From positions 1-64,000 of the forward strand of contig CAIQPK010000050.1 of NCBI GenBank assembly GCA_903873705.1: 64,000 nucleotides of DNA, written 5' to 3'. The position numbers and the translations under genes are program-made. Below, in pieces: positions 8,587 to 16,474 of the stretch (the stretch's first letter is position 1; each line of letters begins with the position of its first letter). Source of the stretch: an uncultured Acidobacteriota bacterium (GTDB taxonomy: Bacteria > Acidobacteriota > Terriglobia > Terriglobales > Acidobacteriaceae). The notes beneath the pieces were generated by a model that was not told the origin of the DNA, did not search any database, and saw nothing but the letters and a program-made list of their open reading frames with translations.

Positions 8587-8666
8587 CACTCGAATCGCCG
8601 CAACGCATTTGTGAAGTCACGATTATGCACCATTTTGGAGGCTTCCGGGTAATCGACCCCGTACCT

Positions 8667-9911
8667 CTAGCGGGACGCTGCCTCTATCCAGGTCATCGCC
8701 TTGTCGGCCAGGGCTCCGAAAGCCTGTACCGCCAACGCGATATGCTCGCGCTTCGTGTCCTCGGCAGGATTATGGCTCAGGCCGTTCAGCGACTGCACAA
8801 ACATCATCACCGTCGGCACGCCGAGCTGCGCTACCTCTGCCGCATCATGCAAAGGCCCCGACGGCAGGTGCTGCGAAACACCGGCGGTTTCCAAAATCGC
8901 CTCATCACACAGGCGGATGAGCTCAGGATGGAACGGGATGGGCGCAATCGACCATATCTTCGACCACTCGACGGTACAGCCCTCCTCTTTGGCGAAACGT
9001 TCGCTCGCCACCTGGGCGTCCTTCAACATACCCGCGAGCACCTCCGCGTCAAGATCGCGCATGTCGAGCGTCGTCTCGCAACGCCCTACGACTGCCGTCA
9101 CAATTCCGGGGAACGTCTTGACGCTACCCATGGTGGCGACCGACTGCGGGTGTTTCATCGCAATCGGACGAATCTCCAGCGCCAGCTTCGCCGCTGCGGC
9201 CAGTGCGTCCTTCCGCACCTCCATCGGCGTCGATCCTGAGTGAGCCTCCTGCCCTCGAAACGTGATCGCATGCCGTTCCACACCCTTGGTTCCCTGCACC
9301 ACCGCCAGCGGTTTACCCAAGCGCTCCAGGATCGGCCCTTGCTCAATGTGCAGTTCCAGATACGCCGCCATATTCGCCTGCTCAACGGTCGCATCGCCCA
9401 CGCGATCCACTTCGACGCCACAGTTTCCCAGCGCCGCTTCCAGTGTGGTCCCTTCGCGATCGGTGCGAACGCGGTCGGCTTGGATGGTGTGGGTCCCGGC
9501 AAAGGCAGAAGAGCCAAACAGGCTGCGCCCGAAGCGCGCACCTTCTTCGTCCGCCCAGTCCACCAGCCGAACAGTGCACGGAGGCTTGCCATTGGTCTCG
9601 CGCACGATATGGCGCAGCACCTCCAGGCCCGCCAGCACGCCCAGGCACCCGTCCAGCCAGCCGCCATTGGGAACCGAGTCCAAATGGCTACCAAGCACCA
9701 GCGTCTGCTCGGAGGCACCTTGCAGCGTCACCCAGTGATTGCCGGCGGCGTCGTAGTGGTGCTCCACGGGCAGGTCTTTCAGTTTTTCTTCAAACCACGC
9801 CCTCGCGCTCAGCCACACCGGCGACCAGGCCAGCCTTTGCGCTCCATTTTCGTTGGCAGTCAACGCCCGAAGCTCGTCCAAGTCCACCAGCACAGCCTGG
9901 GGATCCATCAT
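8667..9911 (-). CDS. M20-family N-carbamoyl amino acid hydrolase (beta-ureidopropionase type)
   Basis: A 414-residue Zn-dependent amidohydrolase of the allantoate amidohydrolase / L-N-carbamoylase / beta-alanine synthase subfamily. Visible ligands are LGSHLDSVPNGG (His), NGGWLDGCLGVLAG (Asp), DEEGARF (Glu pair), HIEQGPILE (His) and the C-terminal SGPLHDAAEVA (His). In this locus it should release NH3 and CO2 from N-carbamoyl-beta-alanine, step three of pyrimidine breakdown. I start at the ATG at 9911 because GGTGAGG lies 7 bases upstream; a GTG at 9917 is too close to that site. It is the first gene of the minus-strand cluster. Confidence 0.85.
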   Translation of the reverse strand: MMDPQAVLVDLDELRALTANENGAQRLAWSPVWLSARAWFEEKLKDLPVEHHYDAAGNHWVTLQGASEQTLVLGSHLDSVPNGGWLDGCLGVLAGLEVLRHIVRETNGKPPCTVRLVDWADEEGARFGRSLFGSSAFAGTHTIQADRVRTDREGTTLEAALGNCGVEVDRVGDATVEQANMAAYLELHIEQGPILERLGKPLAVVQGTKGVERHAITFRGQEAHSGSTPMEVRKDALAAAAKLALEIRPIAMKHPQSVATMGSVKTFPGIVTAVVGRCETTLDMRDLDAEVLAGMLKDAQVASERFAKEEGCTVEWSKIWSIAPIPFHPELIRLCDEAILETAGVSQHLPSGPLHDAAEVAQLGVPTVMMFVQSLNGLSHNPAEDTKREHIALAVQAFGALADKAMTWIEAASR

Positions 9912-9980
9912 GTGCACACCTCACCTTGCCAGCAATTCACCGTCCCACGTTAGCACCGGGTGAGGCAGAACTGAAGAGCA

Positions 9981-10056
9981 TGGCGTCCCCGGCATGATTC
10001 GAACATGCGTTGCCGCCATGAGATGACGGAGTCCTGGGCCACTAGACGACGGGGAC
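9981..10056 (-). tRNA. tRNA-Glu, anticodon CTC
   Basis: A 76-base cloverleaf on the minus strand: acceptor GTCCCCG pairing with the 3' GGGGAC arm, D-arm TCGTCTAGTGGCCCAGGA, anticodon stem CCGTC/GGCGG with loop ATCTCAT (anticodon CTC), and T-arm GCATG-TTCGAAT-CATGC. The discriminator is G and the terminal CCA is genome-encoded (9981-9983). The D-arm and anticodon stem closely follow the bacterial tRNA-Glu pattern. It decodes GAG. Confidence 0.95.
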
Positions 10057-10312
10057 ATGCACCAAACGCCGGTGCTTGTTCTATTTTTTCATACTGAGGC
10101 CAAACCCGACCGATTCGTTCCCGTTGAGGGCGATGGGATGATGACGGAGTCGATACGCCTGCGAGAGAAATGATTTCCTCTCACACTCTTCGAGATACGC
10201 TCGTGCCTGTCTGGAGCCATTTTCGGCGGTATTTACGGTCTGGCAGACCGGCAATCTGCATTTCTTCAAACGCCTCCACCGAATTGCGCATCCCAGTATC
10301 AGGTCCCGGCCC

Positions 10313-11134
10313 ATGTCTCGCATTACAGGAACATTCTGTTCCCTTTGCTTCTTAGTCGGTCTGGCATTCGCTGCCACGGCGATCGCTCAACCCGCACAGC
10401 CTGCCGGCGTGCCCGTGCTTGCTTATCACCGTTTCGATCCGCACACGCCCGCCGCCACCACCGTCACCACAGCCACCTTCGAGTCCCAGCTCGATTACCT
10501 CGTCGGACACGGTTACAGCATCGTTCCATTAGCCAATATCGTCGCCGCTGTCCTTCGCAAAGCCCCACCCGTCGCCTCACCTGTGATCGCCATTACAGTC
10601 GATGATGGTCACAGCTCCGTCTACACCGTCCTTTTTCCGATCATCAAGCGTCGGCACATCCCGGTGACACTCTTTATTTACCCGTCAGCCATTTCCAATG
10701 CCAAATACGCCCTGACATGGGAGGAACTCAAGGAGATGCGCGCCTCCGGGCTGGTGGACATTCAGTCCCACACCTACTGGCATCCAAATTTCCGCAAAGA
10801 TAAGGCCCACCGCACCCCCGCCGACTACGCGGCGTTCATCAACAGCCAATTGACCCGCTCCCGCGAAAAGCTCGACGCCCAGCTCGGCACCCACATCAAC
10901 CTGCTCGCTTGGCCGTACGGCATCCTCGACCCCGAACTCGAAGCCGCTGCAGCCCACGACGGCTACGTCGCCGCCTTTGGCTACACTGGCGGCGTCGCCC
11001 GCCCTGGCGACGATCCTTTCTCCATTCACCGTATTCCCGTCCCCGATTTCGCGCACGGCTCAGCCTTTGAGGGCCTGCTGCGCAACGCTCAGGCGCACCC
11101 TGAAGGCAACATCACAAAGGCAGGTCATGAATAA
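10313..11134 (+). CDS. Secreted polysaccharide deacetylase (NodB domain, PgaB N-domain-like)
   Basis: A 273-residue protein with a signal peptide (hydrophobic FCSLCFLVGLAFAATAIA, then QPAQPAG). The catalytic fold is carbohydrate esterase family 4: VLAYHRFDPHTP at the start, the metal/base motif ITVDDGHSS (about 98-106), VDIQSHTYWHPNF with the His metal ligands, and LAWPYG. The order matches PgaB/IcaB-type N-deacetylases of poly-N-acetylglucosamine more than peptidoglycan deacetylases. The next gene overlaps it by 8 bases and supplies a glycoside-hydrolase-like domain. Start ATG at 10313; the RBS is weak. Confidence 0.82.
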   Translation: MSRITGTFCSLCFLVGLAFAATAIAQPAQPAGVPVLAYHRFDPHTPAATTVTTATFESQLDYLVGHGYSIVPLANIVAAVLRKAPPVASPVIAITVDDGHSSVYTVLFPIIKRRHIPVTLFIYPSAISNAKYALTWEELKEMRASGLVDIQSHTYWHPNFRKDKAHRTPADYAAFINSQLTRSREKLDAQLGTHINLLAWPYGILDPELEAAAAHDGYVAAFGYTGGVARPGDDPFSIHRIPVPDFAHGSAFEGLLRNAQAHPEGNITKAGHE

Positions 11135-12473
11135 CGCTCGCTCCGCCACCCTTCGCATCGGTCTGATCGCCTTCTGCGCCGTCTGCCTGACCGGGCCCGC
11201 CGTTCACGCCGCAGGACCAACTGAAGTCCACATCGTCGACGCCATCACGAACAAGCCCATCCCCGACGCCACCGTGACGCTCGCTGGCAAGGTCCAGCCC
11301 ATCGACCCCAACGGCCGCTACGTCATCCCGGAAAACATTCGCGGCGTGATGGCACGCGCCCCCGGCTATCTCCCAACCCAGGTCGCGGTCGCGGACACTG
11401 TCAAGAACAAGGGGAATATCTCGCTCAAGCCTTTCACCGTGCACGCGCTCTACCTATCCGAGTACGGCATTTCCTCCACGCCCATCCGCGACGCGGCACA
11501 CAGCATCATCCAGCAGGGCGGTGCCAATGCTCTCGTCGTAAATATAAAGAGTGACCACGGCATGCTGGTCTATCCCAGCGAAATCCCACTCGCCAAGACC
11601 ATCGGCGCGCGCAAACTCACGACGATCAAATCCCTTTCCGCGCTGGTCAACGCGTACCACGCAGAGGGCATTTACATGATTGCCCGCATCGTCACATTTA
11701 AGGACGATCCCCTCGCGTCCGGCCGTCCCGAACTCGCCATCCACCAAACCAACGGCGAGCTCTTTCGGGACCGCGAACATCTCGCATGGGCTGATCCTAC
11801 CCAGCCGGAAGTGCGCGCCTACAACATCGCCATCGGCGTAGAAGCTGCCAAAGCCGGCTTCGACGAAGTGCAGTACGACTACGTCCGCTTCCCCGACGCC
11901 TCTGCCAAACTCCAGTTCCACGGCCCCACCGACGAGGCCAGCCGCATCGCCACCATCACCGGCTTCCTGCGCGACGCCCACACAGCACTGGCGCCCTACA
12001 ACACCTTTCAGTCTGCCGACATCTTCGGCTATACCGCCTGGAATACGAATGACACCGGCATCGGCCAGCACATTGAAGAGATCGCTCAGACGGTCGACTA
12101 CGTTTGCCCCATGCTTTATCCATCCGGCTTCAAATTCGGTATTCCCGGCCACCCCAAGCCGATGGCCAACACCGAGGACATTCACTCCACGGTCAAGTTG
12201 ACGCTGGATAGTGCTCTCAAACGCACGAACGTCAACCCGAAGAAATTCCGACCGTGGCTTCAGGCCTTTCGCGACTACGCCTTTGGCGGCCTCATCTATG
12301 GTCCAGTCGAGGTCGCGGCGCAAACCCGCGCGGCGACAGAGGACAACACCGACGGCTGGCAACTCTGGAACCCCCGCAACCGCTACACCGACATCGGCCT
12401 CATCGCTCAGAAACCCGCGCCCAAACCGACGGCTGCAACAACAGTTGCCCAGGCTGGCGCAGCGCAGAAGTAA
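11127..12473 (+). CDS. Secreted putative glycoside hydrolase (DUF4015/GHL type)
   Basis: A 448-residue protein. A signal peptide (LIGLIAFCAVCL region to AVHAAG) is followed by a small carboxypeptidase-regulatory-like beta domain (about 30-95: VDAITNKPIPDATVTLAG). A TIM-barrel of the DUF4015 putative glycosidase family follows, with motifs LVVNIKSDHG, IYMIARIVTFKDDPLA, GFDEVQYDYVRFPDA (candidate acidic catalytic residues) and VDYVCPMLYPSGF. The barrel resembles the C-terminal hydrolase half of PgaB. ATG at 11127 overlaps the deacetylase stop by 8 bases. The last 25 residues are Ala/Pro/Thr-rich. It converges with the sensor kinase gene, leaving 3 bases between them. Confidence 0.78.
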   Translation: MNNARSATLRIGLIAFCAVCLTGPAVHAAGPTEVHIVDAITNKPIPDATVTLAGKVQPIDPNGRYVIPENIRGVMARAPGYLPTQVAVADTVKNKGNISLKPFTVHALYLSEYGISSTPIRDAAHSIIQQGGANALVVNIKSDHGMLVYPSEIPLAKTIGARKLTTIKSLSALVNAYHAEGIYMIARIVTFKDDPLASGRPELAIHQTNGELFRDREHLAWADPTQPEVRAYNIAIGVEAAKAGFDEVQYDYVRFPDASAKLQFHGPTDEASRIATITGFLRDAHTALAPYNTFQSADIFGYTAWNTNDTGIGQHIEEIAQTVDYVCPMLYPSGFKFGIPGHPKPMANTEDIHSTVKLTLDSALKRTNVNPKKFRPWLQAFRDYAFGGLIYGPVEVAAQTRAATEDNTDGWQLWNPRNRYTDIGLIAQKPAPKPTAATTVAQAGAAQK

Positions 12474-12476
12474 GCT

Positions 12477-13940
12477 TCAGGTTTTGGCTGGTGCGGAAGT
12501 GCGCAGCGTAAACGTAAACACCGACCCCTGTCCCGGCTGGCTGGTCACCGACATCGTTCCGCCGTGAGCCTCGATGATGGCCCGGCTGATGGCCAGCCCC
12601 ATCCCGGTGCCCGAAACAATCTGCCGCTGCGAGCTGGCGCGGTAGAACTTGTCGAAAATGAGCGACTGCTCCATCGGATCGATTCCCGCCCCGCGGTCCG
12701 CGACACTAATCGCCACGGCACCTGGACGTGCTTCAGCGCTGACGAAGATCGGCTTTCCCGGGGCGGAGTACTTCGCTGCGTTGTCGAGCAGATTACCGAG
12801 CACCTTCTGCATCCAGACCGGGTCAGCGTCCACCTTCGGAAGTCCGTTTGGCAACGTCACACTCACTTCGCGGTCGCGCAACACGGCATCATTGGCCTCC
12901 ATTGCTGACCGGATCAGTTCCTCCACGCTCTGCGCGCTGAAACTCATACGTACTTCCTGCGTATCGAGCTGCGCCATCTCGACAGCCTGCGAGACCAGCC
13001 GGTTCAGCCGGTCGCTCTCTTCGTCAATGACCGTCAGGAGGTCCCGCGCCCCCTCTGCTGACACCGACGAGGACAACAGCGTACTGACCGAAGCCTTGAT
13101 CGACGTCAACGGCGTGCGCAGCTCGTGAGTGATCGAGTCCATCATCAGTGCCCGCAGCCGCTCGCTTTCCTTGGCGGCCTCCCCCTTCGTCACCTGCTCC
13201 AGCGCCTGCGAGCGATCCAAAGAAATCGATACCAGCCCACCCAGCGCTTCCAGGCTCTGCGCGGAAAGCGTCACACCCCGCACCAGCAACACCCCACGCG
13301 GTCGCACCCCGGCACGCAGCGGAACGATGGCCGACTCACCATCCGCCGCCATAGAAGGTCCTTGCGCATGCGACATCTCGCGCAGTTCCTCCATGCTCAC
13401 GGGTGTCGGCATATCGCCCCCGGCACGATAAACGCGGTCACCTTCGAGCAGGTAGAAGACGACCGCCGAAGCGTCGGTAGCCAACGCAATCGCTACCGGT
13501 ATGTTGTTGGTCAACTCCAGTAGCTTGTCTGTTTCTAGCAGTGCTCTACTCAGTCGGTAGAGCGTTTCCAACTCTGCCTGCCGTGCAATGGCATCCGCAG
13601 ACTCCCGCCGTATACGGCTTGACATGCGGCTGGCGACCACGGAAGTCGTCAGGAAAGCGATCAACGCCAGCAGGTTCTGCGGGTCGGCAATGGTAAAGTG
13701 ACCGATCGGCGGCAGAAAAAAATAGTTGTAGGCAGCGCCTGCCGCGAACGAAGTCACCACGGCATACTGCAATCCCAGCCGCGCCGCCAGAAAAAGAATA
13801 AACAACAATAACGTCAACGCGACCGTTGTAGGGTTGACATTTAACGCCAATCGGTAGAACGCTACAATTCCGGCCAGGCACAATCCGACCCCGGCCCAGC
13901 GTGCGATCAGTACCAAACGCTTTGCATCCATGAGTGGCAT
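12477..13940 (-). CDS. KdpD-type histidine kinase, C-terminal half only (DUF4118-GAF-HisKA-HATPase)
   Basis: A 487-residue membrane sensor kinase corresponding to the C-terminal half of E. coli KdpD. Four TM helices form a DUF4118 domain (about 10-115, including NYFFLPPIGHFTIADPQN). A GAF-like domain follows (about 130-255), then HisKA with phospho-His H272 in SITHELRTPL, and HATPase motifs (LLDNAAKYSAPG, DRGAGIDP, GTGMGLAISRAI). The KdpD/Usp half is absent here and lies on the opposite strand starting 9 bases away. A second in-frame ATG at 13931 is possible; neither has a clear RBS. It probably phosphorylates KdpE. Confidence 0.85.
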   Translation of the reverse strand: MPLMDAKRLVLIARWAGVGLCLAGIVAFYRLALNVNPTTVALTLLLFILFLAARLGLQYAVVTSFAAGAAYNYFFLPPIGHFTIADPQNLLALIAFLTTSVVASRMSSRIRRESADAIARQAELETLYRLSRALLETDKLLELTNNIPVAIALATDASAVVFYLLEGDRVYRAGGDMPTPVSMEELREMSHAQGPSMAADGESAIVPLRAGVRPRGVLLVRGVTLSAQSLEALGGLVSISLDRSQALEQVTKGEAAKESERLRALMMDSITHELRTPLTSIKASVSTLLSSSVSAEGARDLLTVIDEESDRLNRLVSQAVEMAQLDTQEVRMSFSAQSVEELIRSAMEANDAVLRDREVSVTLPNGLPKVDADPVWMQKVLGNLLDNAAKYSAPGKPIFVSAEARPGAVAISVADRGAGIDPMEQSLIFDKFYRASSQRQIVSGTGMGLAISRAIIEAHGGTMSVTSQPGQGSVFTFTLRTSAPAKT

Positions 13941-13949
13941 TCTACGACC

Positions 13950-15095
13950 ATGACCGATTCACACATCTCGAAAAAAACGCCGGAAGACTGGCTGCTCTCC
14001 GCCACCGCGGCGGAAAAGAAGCAGGGTCGCTTTAAGGTTTTTCTCGGTTACGCTCCAGGAGTTGGCAAAACATTCAGCATGCTGAGCGAAGGCGTGCGCC
14101 GCAAGAGCCGCGGTGAAGATGTTGTCATCGGCATCGTCGAAACCCACGGCCGCGCCGGAACCGCAGAAGTCGCTGCGCAGCTTGAAGGCGTTCCCCGCCG
14201 CGAGATCAATTACAAGGGCACGCTGTTTTCCGAGATGGACGTCGACGCCATCCTCGCGCGCAAACCGCAGATTGCGCTGATCGACGAACTTGCCCACACC
14301 AACGTCGAAGGCAGCCGCAATGCCAAGCGCTATGAGGATGTCTTCCTGCTCCTCGACGCCAACATCGACGTGCTGACCACCGTGAACATACAGCACATCG
14401 AAAGCCTCACCCCCCGCATCCAGAGCCTCACCGGCATTACTGTCCGCGAAACCGTGCCTGACTGGGTACTCGACCGCGCCGACGAAATCGTCATCAGCGA
14501 CCTGACGCCGGAAGCCCTCGCCACCCGGATGCGGCGCGGCGATATTTACCCCGCCGAACGCGTCGAGCGCGCCCTCTCTAACTTCTTTCGCCGCGGGAAT
14601 TTGATTGCCCTGCGCGAAATGGCACTGCAGCGCGTCACCAAGGCGGTCGACAGAACGCTGGACGACTACGTCAAGCGCAAGCAGCTCGGTCCACACTTCA
14701 CGGTCGCCGAGAAGGTCGCCGTTTGCATCAGCGCCAACCCGGCTTCGCGCGACCTCATCGCCCGCGGCGCACGCCTTGCCGAAGCCATTGATGCCGAGCT
14801 TTTCGTGTTACACGTCGATACGGGCCGCAAGCCCTCCTCGCCAGAAGAAGCTCGTGCTCTGGACGGCAACATTCAATTTGCGCAGAATCTTGGCGCTAAG
14901 GTCGTGCACCTCAAGGGCACCAACGTGGCAACGGCAGCAGCCACGTTCGTGAAGCAGAACCGCGTCACGCAGGCCATCTTTGGCCGCTCGGCGCTTACAG
15001 GAATCAGAAAATATCTCTACTTTTTCGACATACAGAAGTTCATGTCGCAGGCTCCCCACGTTGATCTTCACATCGTGACGCAGGATACTCGTTAG
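13950..15095 (+). CDS. KdpD N-terminal sensor domain plus Usp domain (no kinase)
   Basis: A 381-residue soluble protein matching the cytoplasmic N-terminal half of KdpD. A Walker A-like GYAPGVGKTFS (K40), IGIVETHGR, a Walker B-like LIDELAHTN and TTVNIQHIESL fall in the KdpD domain (about 1-240). A universal stress protein-like domain follows (about 250-375). There is no TM, HisKA or HATPase. It must act in trans with the kinase encoded divergently, or through other partners. The kdpE gene begins 1 base after its stop. No Shine-Dalgarno precedes the ATG. A TTGACA at 13834 inside the kinase gene could belong to its promoter, but spacing to a -10 is poor. Confidence 0.88.
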   Translation: MTDSHISKKTPEDWLLSATAAEKKQGRFKVFLGYAPGVGKTFSMLSEGVRRKSRGEDVVIGIVETHGRAGTAEVAAQLEGVPRREINYKGTLFSEMDVDAILARKPQIALIDELAHTNVEGSRNAKRYEDVFLLLDANIDVLTTVNIQHIESLTPRIQSLTGITVRETVPDWVLDRADEIVISDLTPEALATRMRRGDIYPAERVERALSNFFRRGNLIALREMALQRVTKAVDRTLDDYVKRKQLGPHFTVAEKVAVCISANPASRDLIARGARLAEAIDAELFVLHVDTGRKPSSPEEARALDGNIQFAQNLGAKVVHLKGTNVATAAATFVKQNRVTQAIFGRSALTGIRKYLYFFDIQKFMSQAPHVDLHIVTQDTR

Positions 15096-15096
15096 C

Positions 15097-15774
15097 ATGC
15101 GCATCCTCATCGTCGACGACGAACGTCAGATTACCCGCGTCCTGCGCACTTCGCTGCAAAGCCACGGTTACGAAATACAGGTAGCACACGATGGTCTTGA
15201 AGCCTTTGAATTATTCGAACAACGTCCTCCCGATTTGATCATCACGGACCTTTCGATGCCCAACATGGACGGGCTGGAGCTCACCAAGGCGGTGCGGCGC
15301 GTTGCCGACACGCCCATCATCGTACTTTCGGTGCGCGACCAAGAAGCGACCAAGATCGCAGCGCTCGACAGCGGCGCTGACGACTACGTCACCAAGCCTT
15401 TCGGCGTACCGGAGTTGATGGCTCGCGTCCGCGCCCAGCTGCGCCGTATCGTCAAGGACGAGCCCGAGTCCGGCACCATCACCGAGGGCGACTTCGCCAT
15501 CGACACCAATGCACACCGCGTAACGCTGCGCGGCGCTGATGTGCATCTCACACCCAAGGAGTTCGATCTGCTGGTACTCTTTGCCCGCCGCACCGGCGCC
15601 GTGCTCACCCACAAGGTGCTGCTCCGCTCCATCTGGGGCCCCGCCGGAGAGGGCCAGTCCGAATATCTCCGCGTGTTGGTCGGACAGTTGCGCAAGAAGA
15701 TCGATAAACCGGATGCCGAGAGCTACATCCAGAGTGAGCCCTGGATCGGGTACCGCTTCCGTTCTCAGATCTGA
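15097..15774 (+). CDS. kdpE: KdpE response regulator (OmpR/PhoB family)
   Basis: A 225-residue two-domain regulator. The receiver (1-115) has acidic residues in VDDE, phospho-acceptor D51 in IITDLSMPNMDG, a conserved Ser/Thr region IIVLSVRDQE and Lys in VTKPFG. A winged-helix DNA-binding domain follows (about 125-222; VHLTPKEFDLLVLFARRTGAVLTHKVLLRSIWG). It starts 1 base after the KdpD N-domain gene and should activate kdpFABC at low K+. The kinase partner is most likely the divergent gene at 12477-13940. Confidence 0.93.
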   Translation: MRILIVDDERQITRVLRTSLQSHGYEIQVAHDGLEAFELFEQRPPDLIITDLSMPNMDGLELTKAVRRVADTPIIVLSVRDQEATKIAALDSGADDYVTKPFGVPELMARVRAQLRRIVKDEPESGTITEGDFAIDTNAHRVTLRGADVHLTPKEFDLLVLFARRTGAVLTHKVLLRSIWGPAGEGQSEYLRVLVGQLRKKIDKPDAESYIQSEPWIGYRFRSQI

Positions 15775-15864
15775 TCTGCTGATCGGCAAGGCTTTATGAA
15801 ATCTTAACGTCTTATCTACGGACTTCCTACGCTCCTCGGCGTTGAAATCAATGTCGAGGTCGTT

Positions 15865-16227
15865 ATGAAATCACCGATCGTTGCCCTCCCCGTTGTGCTG
15901 CAGGCCGCCGCCATCGCGGCACTCTATTTCGCGGCAACAACGAGGCCCGCCGTCGTTCCCCCCACCAACGAGCCCGTCAACGAAATCGTGCTGCTCCATC
16001 AGCAGCATGATCGCATCGACGCCAGGCTCAAGGCGCTGGAGAGCCGAACCATCGCCTTTGCTCCCCGGGGAATGGGAAGCTCCCCCACCAAGTCGACTCC
16101 GACGATGGCGGGCGCTCAGTTAGGTCCATGCCCCGCAAACGGAAACGGCAGCGTGAGCGCGGTCACACCCGCTCGTGCGGATTCGCACATCACCGCTTCC
16201 CCCTACGATCTGGGCTGCATGCAGTAA
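15865..16227 (+). CDS. Small anchored or secreted protein of unknown function within the kdp locus
   Basis: A 120-residue protein I cannot assign. The N-terminus is a hydrophobic signal/anchor (IVALPVVLQAAAIAALYFAA). A short charged helix with heptad character follows (about 37-60, EIVLLHQQHDRIDARLKALE), then a Gly/Ser/Thr/Pro-rich tail with two cysteines. GAGG lies 5 bases before the ATG. It sits between kdpE and kdpF, same strand, so it may be co-regulated with the transporter. The 90-base gap after kdpE (15775-15864) is the likely site of the kdpF-A-B-C promoter. Confidence 0.55.
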   Translation: MKSPIVALPVVLQAAAIAALYFAATTRPAVVPPTNEPVNEIVLLHQQHDRIDARLKALESRTIAFAPRGMGSSPTKSTPTMAGAQLGPCPANGNGSVSAVTPARADSHITASPYDLGCMQ

Positions 16228-16290
16228 TCGAGGCGTTTCTCCTCGGTAGCGCAAGCGGCCTCGCAACACAGTAAGTGAACGGAGACTTCC

Positions 16291-16395
16291 ATGTCCGACA
16301 TTATTTTCATACTTTCCACCGTCGCCTGCTTCGCGGTCGCACTTCTTTACGTGGCCGCCTGCAAGCGTCTGAATCCGAGGTCGTCCCGTGATTGA
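16291..16395 (+). CDS. 34-residue single-TM peptide upstream of kdpF
   Basis: A short ORF with a good GGAGA site 6 bases before its ATG. The protein begins MSDIIFILSTVACFAVALLY, one TM helix, and ends with a basic tail (CKRLNPRSSRD). Its last 8 bases overlap the GTG of kdpF, so the two are likely translationally coupled. It resembles KdpF in size and topology but lacks the LVYAL motif. It may be a second small subunit or a leader peptide for kdpF. Confidence 0.6.
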   Translation: MSDIIFILSTVACFAVALLYVAACKRLNPRSSRD

Positions 16396-16474
16396 GAACA
16401 TCATCCTCCTCTCTCTTTCGATCCTGTTGATGGTGTACCTGGTGTACGCCCTGCTCCGCCCGGAGAAATTCTGA
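16388..16474 (+). CDS. kdpF: KdpF, small subunit of the K+-transporting ATPase
   Basis: A 28-residue one-helix peptide starting at GTG 16388. The end (MVYLVYALLRPEKF) matches the YLVYALINAEAF-type signature of KdpF. It stabilises the KdpABC complex in the membrane. Its stop overlaps the kdpA ATG (TGATG, 16472-16476), the usual kdpFA arrangement. Confidence 0.85.
   Translation: MIENIILLSLSILLMVYLVYALLRPEKF

Noticed and set aside
10059-10086. GCACC/GGTGC stem followed by TTGTTCTATTTTTTC as a plus-strand terminator
   Set aside because: No plus-strand gene lies upstream; the stem is only 5 bp. It is more likely part of the tRNA-Glu upstream region.
10081-10377. 98-codon minus-strand frame beside tRNA-Glu
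   Set aside because: It overlaps the start of the deacetylase gene, has no RBS and an unremarkable basic composition.
13834-13868. Sigma-70 promoter for the KdpD N-domain gene inside the kinase gene
   Set aside because: TTGACA is perfect, but the possible -10 boxes are 15 (TAGAAC) or 23 (TACAAT) bases away, so I do not list it as a feature.
15775-15864. Riboswitch (c-di-AMP type) before the kdp transporter genes
   Set aside because: The gap is only 90 bases and shows no conserved riboswitch core, so only a promoter is likely.
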